A DNA stretch of 64,000 nt from Anniella stebbinsi (GCA_029215795.1 JARDYH010000004.1:212576517-212640516), one strand, 5' to 3'; positions 1 to 11,147 are shown, counted from the first letter of the stretch. Numbers and translations are program-made. The notes: generated from the sequence alone by a model not told the origin.

Positions 1-447
1 GCTCTTTGTGCTTCTTCTGACTACCTATCACATTTGTCAACCCCTTGACCAATCCAAATTGTATTTCTCTGCCTGGTTCCTATGTAAACAAAGGCAACTT
101 CTCCTCCTAGTGATTTTCAAACTGTCAGCTTGAAGCCTTCTTTCTATAGCAACCATAGCAAAGGTGGCTACAATTGTCTTATCCCTAATACACAGTAGCA
201 AAGCCAGGCTTCTGGCCTACTTGATTATATTATAACCTCACTCAGGGGTCACTTGCTTAATAGAAACACTACAAAACATATATATTTTTTAAAAAATGTA
301 TTCCTTACACCCCAGCATTTGTTGGCCACCTCCACAAGTTGCAAGGCTTTTTTATGTGGATCTGGAGTGCTAGATTTCACACACACACACCACTCCTGTA
401 GAAGGCTCAGACAATAGAACCTGGTGGTTCTGATTTCAGTGGGTCTG
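1..447. other. Unassigned AT-rich non-coding DNA
   Basis: No open frame, RNA gene or repeat end was recognised here. There is a short CA run near 381-390. It ends at the palindromic element that starts at about 448. Confidence 0.4.
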
Positions 448-596
448 TGATTCCACTCTTTTTTTCAAACAGAACCAGCCAGAACTCTAAAGGAGCTATC
501 CAAGGTGCTGAACCTATTTTGGGGCTAGGTTTCAGCACCTTGGATAGCTACTTTTAGAGTTCTGACTGGTTCTGACTGAAACCCAGAGTGGAGTCA
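448..596. mobile_element. Palindromic MITE-like hairpin
   Basis: About 70-bp arms fold on each other. The left arm (AGAACCAGCCAGAACTC at 471 through GGTGCTGAACC) is matched by the reverse complement of GGTTTCAGCACCTTGG through GGTTCTGAC on the right. The outer arms TGATTCCACTCT and AGAGTGGAGTCA extend the match. The loop is about 10 bp. No coding potential and no clear target-site duplication were seen. It is most likely a small non-autonomous DNA transposon. Confidence 0.6.
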
Positions 597-984
597 TATC
601 CCCTACCGAAACTGAAGCTACCAACTTTCATTGGTCTCAGGTGGCTCTCTCCCTGACATCATTCCACAGAGTTTTCACTCATGACTTGTCTCGTGACTTC
701 GGAATATATATAATTTCCATACCTTTATTTTATATTGTTTGTTTTTTATGATAATTTATGATACATTGACAGGTTGCTTTATTTTTTGGCTTTATACTGC
801 CTTGGAAACATATATTGAATGCTGGTATAAAAAAAGTATAACAATCTTAAAATCTAATCATGAAATTTGACTGCAACATTTAAAAGCATTCTTAGCTGCA
901 TTCTGAGTTACAATGAACTCTCTGGGTATTTGACATTCATATAGGAAAGAGCTTTGGATCTTTTAAAAAAACTCTCTGTGTATC

Positions 985-1400
985 GGAAACCCAGTGTGGT
1001 GTAACAGTTATAATGTTAGACAGGAAAGTCTTGAGTTTAAATTCCTGCTCATCCATGAAACACATTGGATGCCTGTGGACAAGTTGTTATCTCTTTGAAA
1101 GGCAGTATGATGTAATGGTTAAAGTGCCAGACTAGGATTAGGAAAACCTGCTTTGATATCAGTCATGAAACCCACTCAAGCTAACCAACCTCCAGGGTTG
1201 TTGTGAGTATGAAATGGGGATTAGGAACCATGTACCCTGCCATGCGCTTCTTAGAGTAGGAAGAGTTGGATAGGAATATAATGAATAAATCTCTCATTCT
1301 AACCATACTTCATTGGCTTGCTGTGAGGATAAAATGGAATAACCTAATATACTCTGAGCTTATTGGAGGAAGAGCAAACCCCCCAATGTGATCAATAAAA
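985..1400 (+). mobile_element. tRNA-derived SINE, interrupted by a second SINE
   Basis: The 5' part at 985-1094 has the common squamate tRNA-derived SINE head (CAGTGTGGTGTAACAGTTA). The body resumes at 1295 with the conserved TTGCTGTGAGGATAAAATGG stretch and ends near AATAAAAT at 1400. The gap is filled by another SINE flanked by ATCTCT at 1089-1094 and 1289-1294. The element resembles the Sauria-type SINEs, but the family name is from memory of the motif and needs a library search. Confidence 0.6.
1095..1288 (+). mobile_element. tRNA-derived SINE nested in an older SINE
   Basis: A near-complete SINE of the same general family as its host. The head is GGCAGTATGATGTAATGGTT, the middle is CTCCAGGGTTGTTGTGAG and the tail is AATAAAT. 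The flanking direct repeat ATCTCT at both ends is the probable target-site duplication. This makes it younger than the SINE it splits. Confidence 0.65.
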
Positions 1401-1421
1401 TCCATACATACATATATAACC

Positions 1422-1675
1422 CATAGCTGTGCGCAGCACATTTCTTTAGGGTGTGCACCTTAAAGGCCCTGATTGGAGCAGAGGAGGGAAAAGCTCACTT
1501 TCCAGGGCCTCTGGAAAGTGTGTAGTTCTCCCAGGGATGCTAATGGTAGCTTTTCCAGAGGCTTGCCCTCCCTTTTAAAAGCCCCGATTCAAGTGGGGGG
1601 GGGGCAGAAAAGCAGAGGTGCCATGAGAAATTAGAGTGTGCCTGGGCACACCCAGCACACCCTGTGTGCACACCT
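1422..1675. mobile_element. Possible non-autonomous DNA transposon with imperfect TIRs
   Basis: The left end TAGCTGTGCGCAGCAC and the reverse complement of the right end (TAGGTGTGCACACAGG) form imperfect inverted termini. No matching target-site duplication was found, so the boundaries are approximate. The interior has a G run and no coding frame. Confidence 0.35.
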
Positions 1676-2356
1676 ATGATGTAATCCATGCTTATATGAC
1701 TAGAAATGGCAGCAAATATCACTCTAGTTTCCATATCCAGCCATTGCATTATACCTTGGGAGGACTCCATCTCCCATGAGCTACCAGTGCTTTCATCCTG
1801 AACATGAGAGGGGGGCACGGACTGGGAAGGACATTCAAAGAAGGAGGGATGACTGTCCTTGAAGGGCAAGTCAGCTCAGGAAACAGATATTTTCCCCTTC
1901 ATTTTTTTTCAGAAATAACTTGGCTCATTTCTGAGTTCCCAGCAAGAGCAATGGGGAGGGTTGAGAAACTTGACTTCCTCCTACTGACTTCACGGACTCT
2001 AATTGCAGAGGCAGTGGGTCTTGAAGTGCAGGAACACACCTGCGAAACACATACAAAATAGAGGGGAAAATAACTCATCTATAAATTCTTGAATTCAAAC
2101 AGTGCCAATTAGGCTGGCCACTACTGTTTTTACCTCATTCCTATGACATGCTTCCTCCAGATAGTTGGCTTTGGTTCATAAACTGGGCATGCATGGTGTT
2201 AGCGCATATACAGGTCATTCCCTTTTTCATTGGAAAATGTTTCTGGAGGGCACCTGAGGTGAAGATCCCCCTCTGGTGCTTATTAGCATAAATGGAGCTC
2301 TCTTTGTGCCTTTCTGGATATGGCCCCATCTCTGTTAGCTTCATTGGTGAGGGCGC
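1676..2356. other. Unassigned non-coding DNA
   Basis: Small open frames occur on both strands but overlap one another and show no recognisable domain. I see no repeat boundary except the LTR that begins at 2357. Confidence 0.35.
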
Positions 2357-3612
2357 TGTGACGCTATATCCTAGCCTCTTGCTGCTGCTGCCCCTGTCCA
2401 GCCTTTACTATTAGGCCTCACAGCTCCACTGCCCAACATCTTTGCCTCAGACAAGCCTTTGTGTTCCCGTTGCCACCAGTACCTTCCTCAGGTACACTTT
2501 AAAGACCACACCAATTTGTTCAAATTAACAAGATTTATTAACGTAAGAGTATTACGTGCACAAGCTTATTGGTTTCTTCAGTTCATTTGCATAGCGGTTT
2601 CAAGTCTAAAGCTTAATAGTTTCATTACTTTCTGTTCCTAACATGTTTCAAATATAAACTTCCAAGTTCTACGTTTCTCCTGTCTACTCTACCCACTCTA
2701 AGCTACACTACATTCTTTCTCACAATCTAGTTCCACCAAAATAATAAAACATGTTGGTCCTTCCTAGCTTCTCATCTAGTCAACAACAACTCCCCCCCAG
2801 CTCCTGTCAGCTAAACACATATATAGGTTGAATTCAGATGACACATTAAGCAACTGAGGCGGGGGGGGGGGGCGGGAAACAATCGTCAGTTGTGTTGCTT
2901 ATTGTGTTGTGTGGAGGGTAACACGCCGCTCACAAACTACTGACGGTATGCTATTCCACCCAAATAAGCAACTGAGAAAAACAACTGGCTTGCAAATTGT
3001 TTAGCTCAAAGCCAGTTGTTTAAAGTGTTGTGTGGAGGGGTGAGTGTGTTAATGGCATGTGGTGAGTGAGTTAAAACACAAGCCCATAGAGGCAGGTGAC
3101 AAGAGCGACCAAAGTGGCGGCTGTCACTCTGATACAACTGGTGCAACTTGCAGAGGCTGCTGGGATAGAAATGGGAGGACTGAGGGAGGAGGGAGGGAGG
3201 GAGGGTAGGGAGAGGGGCGCGGGCTGTGTCAGTCAAATGCCAGGTTGACTATTAGTTCACTCAACGCCAGCCCCAACCACCCATAGTTGTGTAGGAATAT
3301 GTTGTGTGGGGAGTACCCATAAAATAACCAACTGTGAGTTGGCTACTCAACCCACCATTGACTAATGTGTTGAGGAATGCAGCCATACACAGACCTCTTC
3401 TCTAACTCTTCCCACTCTCATACAGCCAGCCAATCCAGGCACTTTGCTGCCCCCATCCAATCAGCACCCACACATGAACTCCCCCCCCCCCCCTTATACT
3501 TACTGGGCTGCAACATAACTGTGAGTCTATTTAACTTTCTTCCTGGAACATTTATCAACAATTACTTACAACTTTTTATATACAAGGACCTCTAAAGCAG
3601 CTGAACATCACA
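2357..3612 (-). mobile_element. Solo LTR, minus orientation, with an internal MITE
   Basis: The element begins TGTGACG and ends ATCACA on the plus strand, so on its own strand it is TGTGATG...TCACA, the TG...CA form of an LTR. A perfect 5-bp duplication, GGCGC, flanks it at 2352-2356 and 3613-3617. An AATAAA lies on the minus strand (2539-2534). A homologous copy lies at 46458-50003. Without the MITE at 2826-3384 the LTR is about 0.7 kb. No internal retroviral or Gypsy genes are attached, so it is a solo LTR. Whether it is Gypsy or endogenous retrovirus cannot be decided from the LTR alone. Confidence 0.7.
2826..3384. mobile_element. MITE inserted in the solo LTR
   Basis: The left end GGTTGAATTCAGATGACACA matches the reverse complement of the right end (GGCTGCATTCCTCAACACA) imperfectly. 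The homologous LTR at 46458 lacks this segment and so supplies an empty site. ATA at 2823-2825 and 3385-3387 may be the duplication. It contains a G run and GGGA-rich simple sequence and no transposase. Confidence 0.55.
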
Positions 3613-4182
3613 GGCGCAGGTGCAGGTTCATGGTCCAATCAGGTCCCCACACCACCTTGAGGCTTCACTCTCCACCCCAAGCCGAAAAACACAAGAACTT
3701 CACCATACTGCTCTGCAGCAGTTGCTGTGATTTTGTGCTAAAATAGAAAGCAAAATGTTCTCTGAATCGTGGAATGTTTTTCCTACTTTCCTGCAAGCAT
3801 TAATTGCACCAATTTGGAATAGGACTATTGCGCTTTGGGAGAAGAGGGTTGGAGCTTCCTTCCTCCCCATTTTCATCCTGAAATACCACGCCCAATAAGA
3901 AAGGGATTAAAATTGTGGGGGAAAGGCTTCATTGATTGTAATGGAGCCTTTCTTTTCTTTTTAAACCCTCACCAGTATTAAATGAGAAAAAATGGTTGAG
4001 GGGAATCTAAACTTCTCTCTCCTGAAGCACCACGGTCCTGATCCAAACTGGGCCCATTCCTGCTTGCAGAAGAGTAGGAAAATCAATAGGGAGAACATTT
4101 TGTTGGGCCCAGAGTCAATAAGCAAGCAGCGTATCTTAGGCAATAACTATGATTTCTTGATTTATTTGAAGAGGAAAAAATG
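3613..4182. other. Unassigned non-coding DNA
   Basis: Nothing recognisable was seen after the LTR duplication. Overlapping short frames on both strands near 3960-4180 are shadows with no domain. Confidence 0.35.
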
Positions 4183-4183
4183 A

Positions 4184-4217
4184 CAGAGAGAAGGAGAGGG
4201 AGGGAGAGGGAGAGGGA

Positions 4218-4288
<71 letters not shown>
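4184..4288. repeat. (GA)n microsatellite
   Basis: About 100 bp of GA with occasional GGGA and AAAGA interruptions. The long Leu/Ser frames read from the opposite strand are produced by this repeat and are not genes. Confidence 0.95.
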
Positions 4289-4289
<1 letters not shown>

Positions 4290-4372
4290 TATTTGTGGCA
4301 TTTATTTCCCTGAGGACTGAGGCCGGCCAGGTCAGCACAACAGTCCTACCGGTAACAATGTCTTTGCTTGCT

Positions 4373-4417
4373 CTGTGTGTGTGTGTGTGCGTGTGTGCAT
4401 GTGTGCGTGTTTGTGTA
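4373..4417. repeat. (GT)n microsatellite
   Basis: Imperfect GT repeat with GTGC and GCAT interruptions. It sits directly beside the inverted 5' piece of an L2-like LINE. Confidence 0.9.
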
Positions 4418-4865
4418 TCCTTTAGCACAGGTGTAATACTTGTGTAGCTGCAAAGCACTCCACTTAGTAACCTAGATGCTGAATTCTGCACTAGCTGCAG
4501 CATCTGAACCAGCTTTAAGGGCAGCCCCACATGCAGACCTCAGTTTAAGGTCTTGGTATTAGTATACAAAGCAATATACAACTCAGGACCAGGTTACCTA
4601 AAGGAATGTGTCCCCCTATACCAGCCACTCAGGTTCCTAGGATTTACATGGGAGGCCGTTTTCTTTGCCGCAGCCTACAAATCTCTATTTGGAAGCAACC
4701 TGGAAATGGGCCTTCTCTGCAGTGGCACCTGCCTTGTGGAATCATGTCCCCTCTGAAGTATGCGAGGCCTAAATACTGGCATGTTTTAGCATTTATTGAC
4801 AACATATCTGTTGACTCTGGCTTTCCCCAGGCATGAGCAATCTTTGTACCAGCCTCATGATATTA

Positions 4866-4900
<35 letters not shown>

Positions 4901-4992
4901 GTTTTTGTTTGTCTATTTTTATTCTATTGTCAACCATTTTGAGATTTGTTTCAAATGAGAAGCAGTATATAAATATTGCAAATAAATAAACT
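4418..4992 (+). mobile_element. L2-like LINE 3' end with 5' inversion
   Basis: At about 4418-4520 the minus strand encodes LQLVQNSASRLLSG followed by ITPVLKD, the conserved L2-type reverse-transcriptase C-terminal segment. From about 4545 the plus strand continues the same protein with LVYKAIYNSGPGYLKE, then a 3' end with AATAAATAAA at 4979-4990. Adjacent collinear segments in opposite orientation are what twin priming leaves behind. A (TC)n tract sits in the 3' untranslated part. The frame is broken and no functional product is expected. Confidence 0.7.
4869..4897. repeat. (TC)n microsatellite
   Basis: Pure TC repeat within the L2-like 3' region. Confidence 0.9.
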
Positions 4993-5646
4993 GTCCACCC
5001 CTATGTCATAAGACTTAGCTTGTGAGGTTAGCTTTGTGGGGGTAAGTCTCCCACTACATTTCAAGTTCTTCCTCTTATCTTTAAATTTGTCTCTTATTGT
5101 TATTGAAAGAAATATAGCAGCCTTGTTGCTCTTTAAGAAAGCTTTACAAAGCAGATTTCTACTCTGCTGTCAATTAGATACAAAACCTTGGACGAGATCC
5201 TTTCTTGCTGAAATATTTAATAGACTAATTAAGCTAGGAAAAGAAAAGGAACATGATTTATTGTATAATTGGATCTATCAATCAAATGTATCACTTTTCG
5301 GCCACAACAAGGAAATGCAAAAAACCTGGAAAGTAATTTGTTTGGAAGCCATTTCATTCTTATAGGTAAAAACTGATCACTTTCAATTGGATCCAGAGGG
5401 AAAATAGGGAGTTTGTGAAAATCCTGGAAGCTGGAAGTAACGTGCATCAGTTCACACCCCTCCATTATGGTATTTGGTAGCACCTGAATCCATGAATACA
5501 CTTTAAGGCACGTTCCATGACATAGTCTACACTTGAGAGTACAAAGCTCTGGTTGACAATAAATTTTCAACAATAGCTTAAACTGAACAAGGGTTAAAGG
5601 AATAGTGAAGCTGGCTTTACTTACTGACTAAAGAACATTATAATAT
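4993..5646. other. Unassigned non-coding DNA
   Basis: A 109-codon open frame at 5036-5365 has no recognisable motif and a plain AT-rich composition. I treat it as chance. No repeat boundary is visible. Confidence 0.35.
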
Positions 5647-5780
5647 TAGAACATAAGAAGAGGCATGTTGAATCAGACCGAGATCCATCTAGTCCAGCAT
5701 TATATTCACAGAGTGGCCATCCAGCCAAATGCACAAGCAGGACAATCACCCCCCTGAACTGAGGAGGGGTGAGGACAGTG
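5647..5780 (-). mobile_element. CR1-like LINE 3' end
   Basis: Starts with AGAACATAAGAAGAGGCATG and runs through ATCCATCTAGTCCAGCAT. This is the reverse complement of the 3' tail that follows LINE coding sequence at 42665-42800. It is 5'-truncated and non-coding. Confidence 0.65.
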
Positions 5781-7119
5781 CACCCAGAGGAGTACTCAGT
5801 CAAACACTTGAACAGGGCTATAATGTGGACTGAATCTAGAACAAGCTGTAAATTCTTGAGAGGAATAGTATGAAGCAGTCAGCTGTGAGCACGTTATAGG
5901 AATCACATTGTCTTAGCTCCTATTACTCAGAATCGACACCCAGATTGTAGCAGTCTGGGACCTGTTTTAATTGTGTTTTGCAGTATCAGTTACATCATTT
6001 TTGGAAATATGAGAGGACAATTTGGTCCTTTGCATCTGTTCTTGGCCTTCAGCAGTCACTTTCTCATGCCATATATAGAAAAAAAAAATAGCTATGCATG
6101 CAACGGCTATTTTAACTCCTAGGTGGGATGGGATGCAATAGCCCCCATTCTTTCTTCTGGTGTAGAAACCCACAAGTTTTTTGGCCCATAGGAGCTATGG
6201 AAAAGAAGCTTCTGGCCTTCAAATGTTACCCAAGTAGCATGGATCCCATCTTGGGTAGGTGGCAACTTCACTGCTTCAGTGCCATATGAAATGAGCCAGC
6301 TGCCAGATATGATGTCTTCCTGAGTGATGGAGTGATATCCAAAATAGTCCATTCAATTCTGTGTCAACAGAACTATATTTCAGAAGCACAATAAGAAAGC
6401 TAGGAGTTTCCAACAGCCAAGATTCCAATAATGGGATGGATCCAGAGGGAGAGGCGAGTAAGAAATAAATATATTATTATTATTTATGATTCTTCTCTCT
6501 CTTCTTTCAACTCAAATGTTTCTGTGTGTTTTTGAGAACGTTTCTTGCTTGCTTACCCAGCAGGCTTGTTCTTTTCTGGCATTCTAAAATCCTAACATCT
6601 TACAGGAGGAAGATACATCATGATGACCTCATCTAGCGTATAATTCACATTATACTATTCTGTCTAATAGAATACCATATGCAAGGGCTACAATACCTTA
6701 GAACAACAACATTAAAATGCTCGAGAGAAATTAGTGAGAACAAACTTAGTGTTAAGTATTCAGAGTCAACCACCTTAAGGAACTTTATCTTTCAGCACTA
6801 TGTTTAAACAACACGATAGTTCCCACAGCAAACATCATTCATTCTTGTTGAGAATGGTAGCTTCTTCTTAAGGGACATGATAATATTACTGAGAGACAAT
6901 GGCACAGGAAAGAGAAAATGGCTTCAAGCCAGACAAGTCTAATCTCCTTCTAGCGGTTCCACATTTTTCAGTGGATATGTTGGCACACAGTGTTGTGTTT
7001 AAGATTTTGGAGTGTAAGTGGACTTTCAGGGCTTTTCATTAGTAGTGCAGTGTTGCTGGTGGTGATGGGGAGCAGTTCCAAGGGCATGGCCTGAAGCCAC
7101 TTGATGCAGCAACCCTTCA
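5781..7119. other. Unassigned non-coding DNA
   Basis: No gene or clear repeat ends were seen. Short AT-rich simple sequence lies near 6470-6485. Open frames are short and mutually overlapping. Confidence 0.35.
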
Positions 7120-7746
7120 GAAGAGAGTGACCAAGATGGTGAGAGGGTCTGAAAACTGTCCTGTGAGGAATGGTTGAAAGAATGGAGTATGTTTAGCCTG
7201 AAAGTGGGGGGGGGGATTAAGGGGAGATGTGGTAACTAAGAACATAGGAACAGCCATGCTGGATCAGACCAAGGTCCATCTAGTCCAGCACTCTGTTCAC
7301 ATAGTGGCCGACCAGCTGTCAACCAGGGACCCACAAGCAGGACAGCACCCTTCTACCCATGTTCCCCAGCAACTGGAGTATATAGGCTTACTATCTCTGA
7401 TACTGGAGGTAGCACCCATAACTGCCCTATATCTGAAGGGCTGTCATGCAGAAGATGGAGCAGACTTATTTTCTGTTGTTTCAGAGGACAGGAGTATAAC
7501 AAATGGGTGAAATGGGAAGGAAGTAGATTTTGGCTCAATGTTAGGAGAAACCTCCTAGCAGCAAGAGTTGTTTCACCGTGGAACAGCCTACCTTAGAAAA
7601 TAGTGGACTCTGCTTTGCTGGAGATATTTAAGCTGAGGTGAGATGGCCATCTATTGGTATTGCTGTAGTTGTGAGAGTCCTGCATTTAACAGGGAGTTGG
7701 ACTGCATGACCTCCAACATCCCTTCCAACACCCTCTAATTCTGTGA
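7120..7746 (+). mobile_element. CR1 LINE 3' end, interrupted
   Basis: Segments at 7120-7237 and about 7419-7746 match the conserved CR1 tail: GAATGGAGTATGTTTAGCCT, then TGAAGGGCTGTCATGCAGAAG, then GTTGGACTGCATGACCTCCA and the final TAATTCTGTGA. The gap holds a second LINE tail in the opposite orientation. Confidence 0.7.
7238..7418 (-). mobile_element. CR1-like LINE tail inserted in a CR1
   Basis: AAGAACATAGGAACAGCCATG through CATCTAGTCCAGCACTCTG and ATACTGGAGGTAGCAC, as in the other copies of this family in the window. It splits the plus-strand CR1 and is therefore the younger of the two. Confidence 0.65.
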
Positions 7747-7830
7747 AGCTAAGCAGATCTAGTTCAGATGTGTGCTGCCTTGAGTTCCTTGATGGTGGAA
7801 AGGTGAAATATAAATGTCATTAAATAAATG
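7747..7830 (+). mobile_element. SINE 3' tail fragment
   Basis: Ends with GAAATATAAATGTCATTAAA followed by TAAATG, a typical squamate SINE or L2-like tail. The head is missing. Confidence 0.45.
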
Positions 7831-8456
7831 TGCAACTGTAACTCTATTCTTGGCATGCTGGAACATCGAAGCTCAAATGGTGATTGATTTGACTTTCCAT
7901 AGAACTCTCATCTCAGTTTAAATTGTCAATCTTCCCCACACCCACGGCCTTCAGGATGGGGCAGCCTGCTAGACATGTATATAAAACAAATAAGCTGGTG
8001 CTACAAAGCCGGCATGCTGTCTCTTTCCTGTGTCTGCCTCTTGCAGGGCTTTTCAGGATAAGTATCAAAACACCCAGCCCTGGGTGTATCTTTCCCCCTT
8101 GAACTTCTTTGATATTCTCCTGTATTTGCCTGCTCGCAGGTGCACTCGGCCGTCTCTCCCTCTCTTATTAATGTACAAACATCAGTCGGCAGGCATGCCT
8201 TTGAAGATGGCAGTCATCTGGCATGCTGGTATAGAAGTGAAGCGGCATTTCCACAGGGAGGCACTCATCTTCTGAGCTGGTTAAGCACTGCCTTCCTTAC
8301 AGGCTCAGTTCCACAAGCCTTTGGACAAAGTTATAGGGACAATCCTAGGCAGCAGACATCTGTAATTCCATTTATGTACTATGGAATGACCTATTGATAA
8401 ATTCTTCCATTCATGAAGGGGGTAGGAGGAAACAATAGGTCTGCCTGCTTTGAAAG

Positions 8457-8457
<1 letters not shown>
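7831..8457. other. Unassigned non-coding DNA
   Basis: Two overlapping plus frames of 81-85 codons near 8030-8397 show no domain and no splice or promoter context that I trust. I regard the stretch as non-coding. Confidence 0.35.
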
Positions 8458-8458
<1 letters not shown>

Positions 8459-8500
<42 letters not shown>

Positions 8501-8501
8501 T
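8459..8501. repeat. (ATT)n microsatellite
   Basis: About 14 uninterrupted ATT units. They may have grown from the tail of the LINE-like sequence that follows. Confidence 0.95.
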
Positions 8502-8662
8502 CTCACTCATGGTGGTTTTTCTAGATGGACATGACAGGCTGTGCCAATTCATGCTGTCTTTTACTGATTCAGGAATTTCTTGATGATTGAGCATGTTTTA
8601 ATTATGACTGCTTTCTGGAAGTTGGTGTGGATGTATTCTGGTAGGCCCAGTTTCTGGTGGTT

Positions 8663-8667
<5 letters not shown>

Positions 8668-8704
<37 letters not shown>
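8668..8704. repeat. (TA)n microsatellite
   Basis: About 18 uninterrupted TA units. Confidence 0.95.
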
Positions 8705-8707
<3 letters not shown>

Positions 8708-8830
8708 ATGCCGGTGACTGATGTGACTACTTGAAGTTCTGTTTGGTATCCTGATGCTATTGTTTCGAGTTGTGTGCTTTTATAGTAACAACACACAACA
8801 TTACGGTTCATTTCATCTGTCATGAGGTAG

Positions 8831-9118
8831 GCTGAAGAATCTTCCTCTGAGGAGGAAGAAGGGGCAGAAACTGCAGCTTTACCCATTCCCCAGGACTTAC
8901 CGGAGGAGGAGGAACAGCAGGCAGGGTCCTCAGAAGAGCCCCAGGAAAGCCACCCTCCCCCACCCCCTGTTTCTAATGAGGAAGACTCAGGGCCTGAAGG
9001 AGTTTGTCCAGTAACTCCCCAGCAAAGGCGGCAGCTCAAACGGGTGGAGAAAGCTAAGCCCACAAGGCGAAGTATGAGACTGAGAAAACAGAGCACAGCT
9101 GATGCAGGCCTTAAATGA
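8831..9118 (+). pseudogene. C-terminal fragment of an unrecognised acidic/basic protein, probably from a retroelement
   Basis: A 95-codon frame lies between an in-frame TAG at 8828-8830 and TGA at 9116-9118. It has no start of its own. The N-terminal half is Glu/Ser/Pro-rich (EESSSEEEEGAE, then a run of five prolines). The C-terminal half is strongly basic (PQQRRQLKRVEKAKPTRRSM). A bias this organised is unlikely by chance and suggests the end of a real protein whose upstream part is lost. The minus-strand frame of 289 codons across the same bases is its shadow. I recall similar tails in predicted squamate retroelement proteins but cannot name the family. Confidence 0.4.
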
Positions 9119-9482
9119 GATTGCAAAGGAATGTGGAACAGCTGTGGAAAAGGGGCGAGGACAGGCTCAGGTGAATATAAAAGGGGAAAACAGAAAGCAA
9201 GGTTTTTGTTGGGAACAACCGACGTATTTGGCTCCTGACACTCCCGCATACTTCTGGCTTGCAACCTGTGGCAGAGAAACCCAGTGTGTGTGACAGAAGG
9301 CGGTTCCTGCTTGGGAGTGAGAAAGGCCTTACTATGCCTTAGTAGGATAGGGGCGGGAACGCCACAGTGGGCCTTGTTAGAAAAGCAGTAATTGTACCAA
9401 TCAGCTTTCCAGTAGGAATTGGGCAGACTAAATCCAGCTATTCCCGAGTCCCAAAAGCCAGTCAGCTTCATTACTGCTTTTC
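9119..9482. other. Probable 3' part of the same unidentified element
   Basis: Follows the acidic/basic frame directly. It contains an inverted pair, AGAAAAGCAGTAAT at about 9379 and ATTACTGCTTTTCT at about 9469-9482, and a TATAAAAGG-like site near 9176. It could be LTR or 3' untranslated sequence, but no duplicated copy is present to prove it. Confidence 0.3.
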
Positions 9483-11147
9483 TAGTAGGGCTCTACTATC
9501 AGAGCTGAGCTGAGGGCTTCTGTTGAAGACTCATGAGTCTTGCCAGGGGTCAGAAAAAAAGGGATCAATATTTAGAACAGACCAAGGGCAGAAAAGGCTA
9601 TGGAAACTAGTTTCAATGTGGCTTATATTTCTAATGCATTTGTGGTAATAGGAGAGGCAATTAATTTGGTAAGGTGGGTCTAAGGACCAAAGCAGAGGTG
9701 AATTTCATCACATAGGTTGGTCTTGGTTTCAAATATTTTTTTAAAAATTAATAAACAGACAATTCAAGAGCTGTGCCATCAAGACTGGTGTGAATGGGAG
9801 CTCTCCTCTCATTGCAAATAGGTGTGGGTGGGCAGGGGGTGGGATTCTGAGCAGGGCCAAGGTGGGACCAAAAGCGTTAAGTCCCCTTCCCCCATGTACC
9901 ATGGTCCCAATCCTGCTCCCCTCTCTGATCCAGCTTATGTGTGCAAGTCCAAACCCCATGACAAATGAAATGTCTAGCTTGGTTGTCAGATGCATGTTCC
10001 CAGGCAATGCATGTTTCAATACTTGTATTATTCTAGTAATAGTTTGTGGCATAGCAGTAAAATAATACCCCCACATCTATTTATTAACACTGCAGAAATA
10101 AACATTACTAGGGAAGTTTTAGCCAAGTGACGCACACACTAATTTAAGCTAGTTAAACTTATGGGCAGAACATCTGAAGAACAAGACAGCCATATATTAG
10201 AGCAATAGTCTCCCAGAACCTTGCAAATATAAACTCTTAAAAGCCATTTGCATTGTTCGTGATTTGTACGTTATAGCCTTTAATCACTCATTAAGATGCG
10301 GCAAGTTGGGAATGTTCTTCTATTTTATTCCTCTTTGTCCAATGCCTTTTGGGGGTGGGGGAGACATTACAGGCCATGATCTTTCCTGAATAAAATGGTA
10401 TCCTTTTGCACGGTTTCAAGAACAGATAATTTCTCATTTACAAATCTGTGCTTCGGGCAAAATTCAATAAAAAAAATATACAGCTCTTCTGGCCTTCTGA
10501 GACTCTGCAGTGCAGAAACCGGATATATTTTTATTGAACTGATCTTGGAGAAATGTATCGAGATACAGGCATTAGGTTTTGTTTCAAATTTGGGAAAGTG
10601 AAGAAGTTTTATTATTGCACAACCTGGTCCTGTTATTCAGCTTTCAATTCACCAAACCCAAACTCACACAGACAAGCCCCCCCCTCTCTCTCTCCTCTTT
10701 CACTTCTCAGAAACTGTGTAATACAGCCCCAAATGTAAGAACTGCTAAAGAGTGGACCATCCATGACATTCATGAGAGATAACATAGCTGGGCCAAGTCA
10801 AGGGTGTATCCTGCTGAGTATCTCAGTCTTCTGGATAATTTTTGAGCATCCAAGTAAACTCAGCTGATCATCCATATTTGGCAGCACACCAAAGGCACAA
10901 TATACCTCCCAGATGGTAAGTATGCCCAGTCATACCTACCATCCAGGCACTGCTTAGCTTCAGTAAGATGGCTGTATCGTATGCCCTAAGACAAGGGGTG
11001 TACAACCCACCACCTGTGGGCCACATGTGGCCCTCAGTTGCTCTCTGTGTGGCCTGGAGATGCCCCATTCCTTTTCTCACACCCCAGCTGTGCCGCAGAA
11101 AAATGTCTGCTGTTCTGCTGCTGCTGTTAGATTTAGCCTCCTGCTCA
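9483..11147. other. Unassigned DNA, partly AT-rich and possibly unique
   Basis: No gene was recognised. The stretch 10085-10320 is AT-rich, shows no repeat structure and looks like ordinary unique intergenic DNA. At about 10992-11040 a GGGGTGTACAACCCACC stretch resembles the end of a dispersed MITE. Confidence 0.35.

Noticed and set aside
4083..4530. Leu/Ser-repeat proteins on the minus strand
   Set aside because: Produced by the (GA)n and (GT)n microsatellites. Only the short L2-like RT segment at 4418-4520 is meaningful.
8602..9471. 289-codon minus-strand open frame
   Set aside because: It reads through a (TA)n repeat as alternating Tyr-Ile and lies antisense to the organised acidic/basic plus-strand frame. 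No domain.
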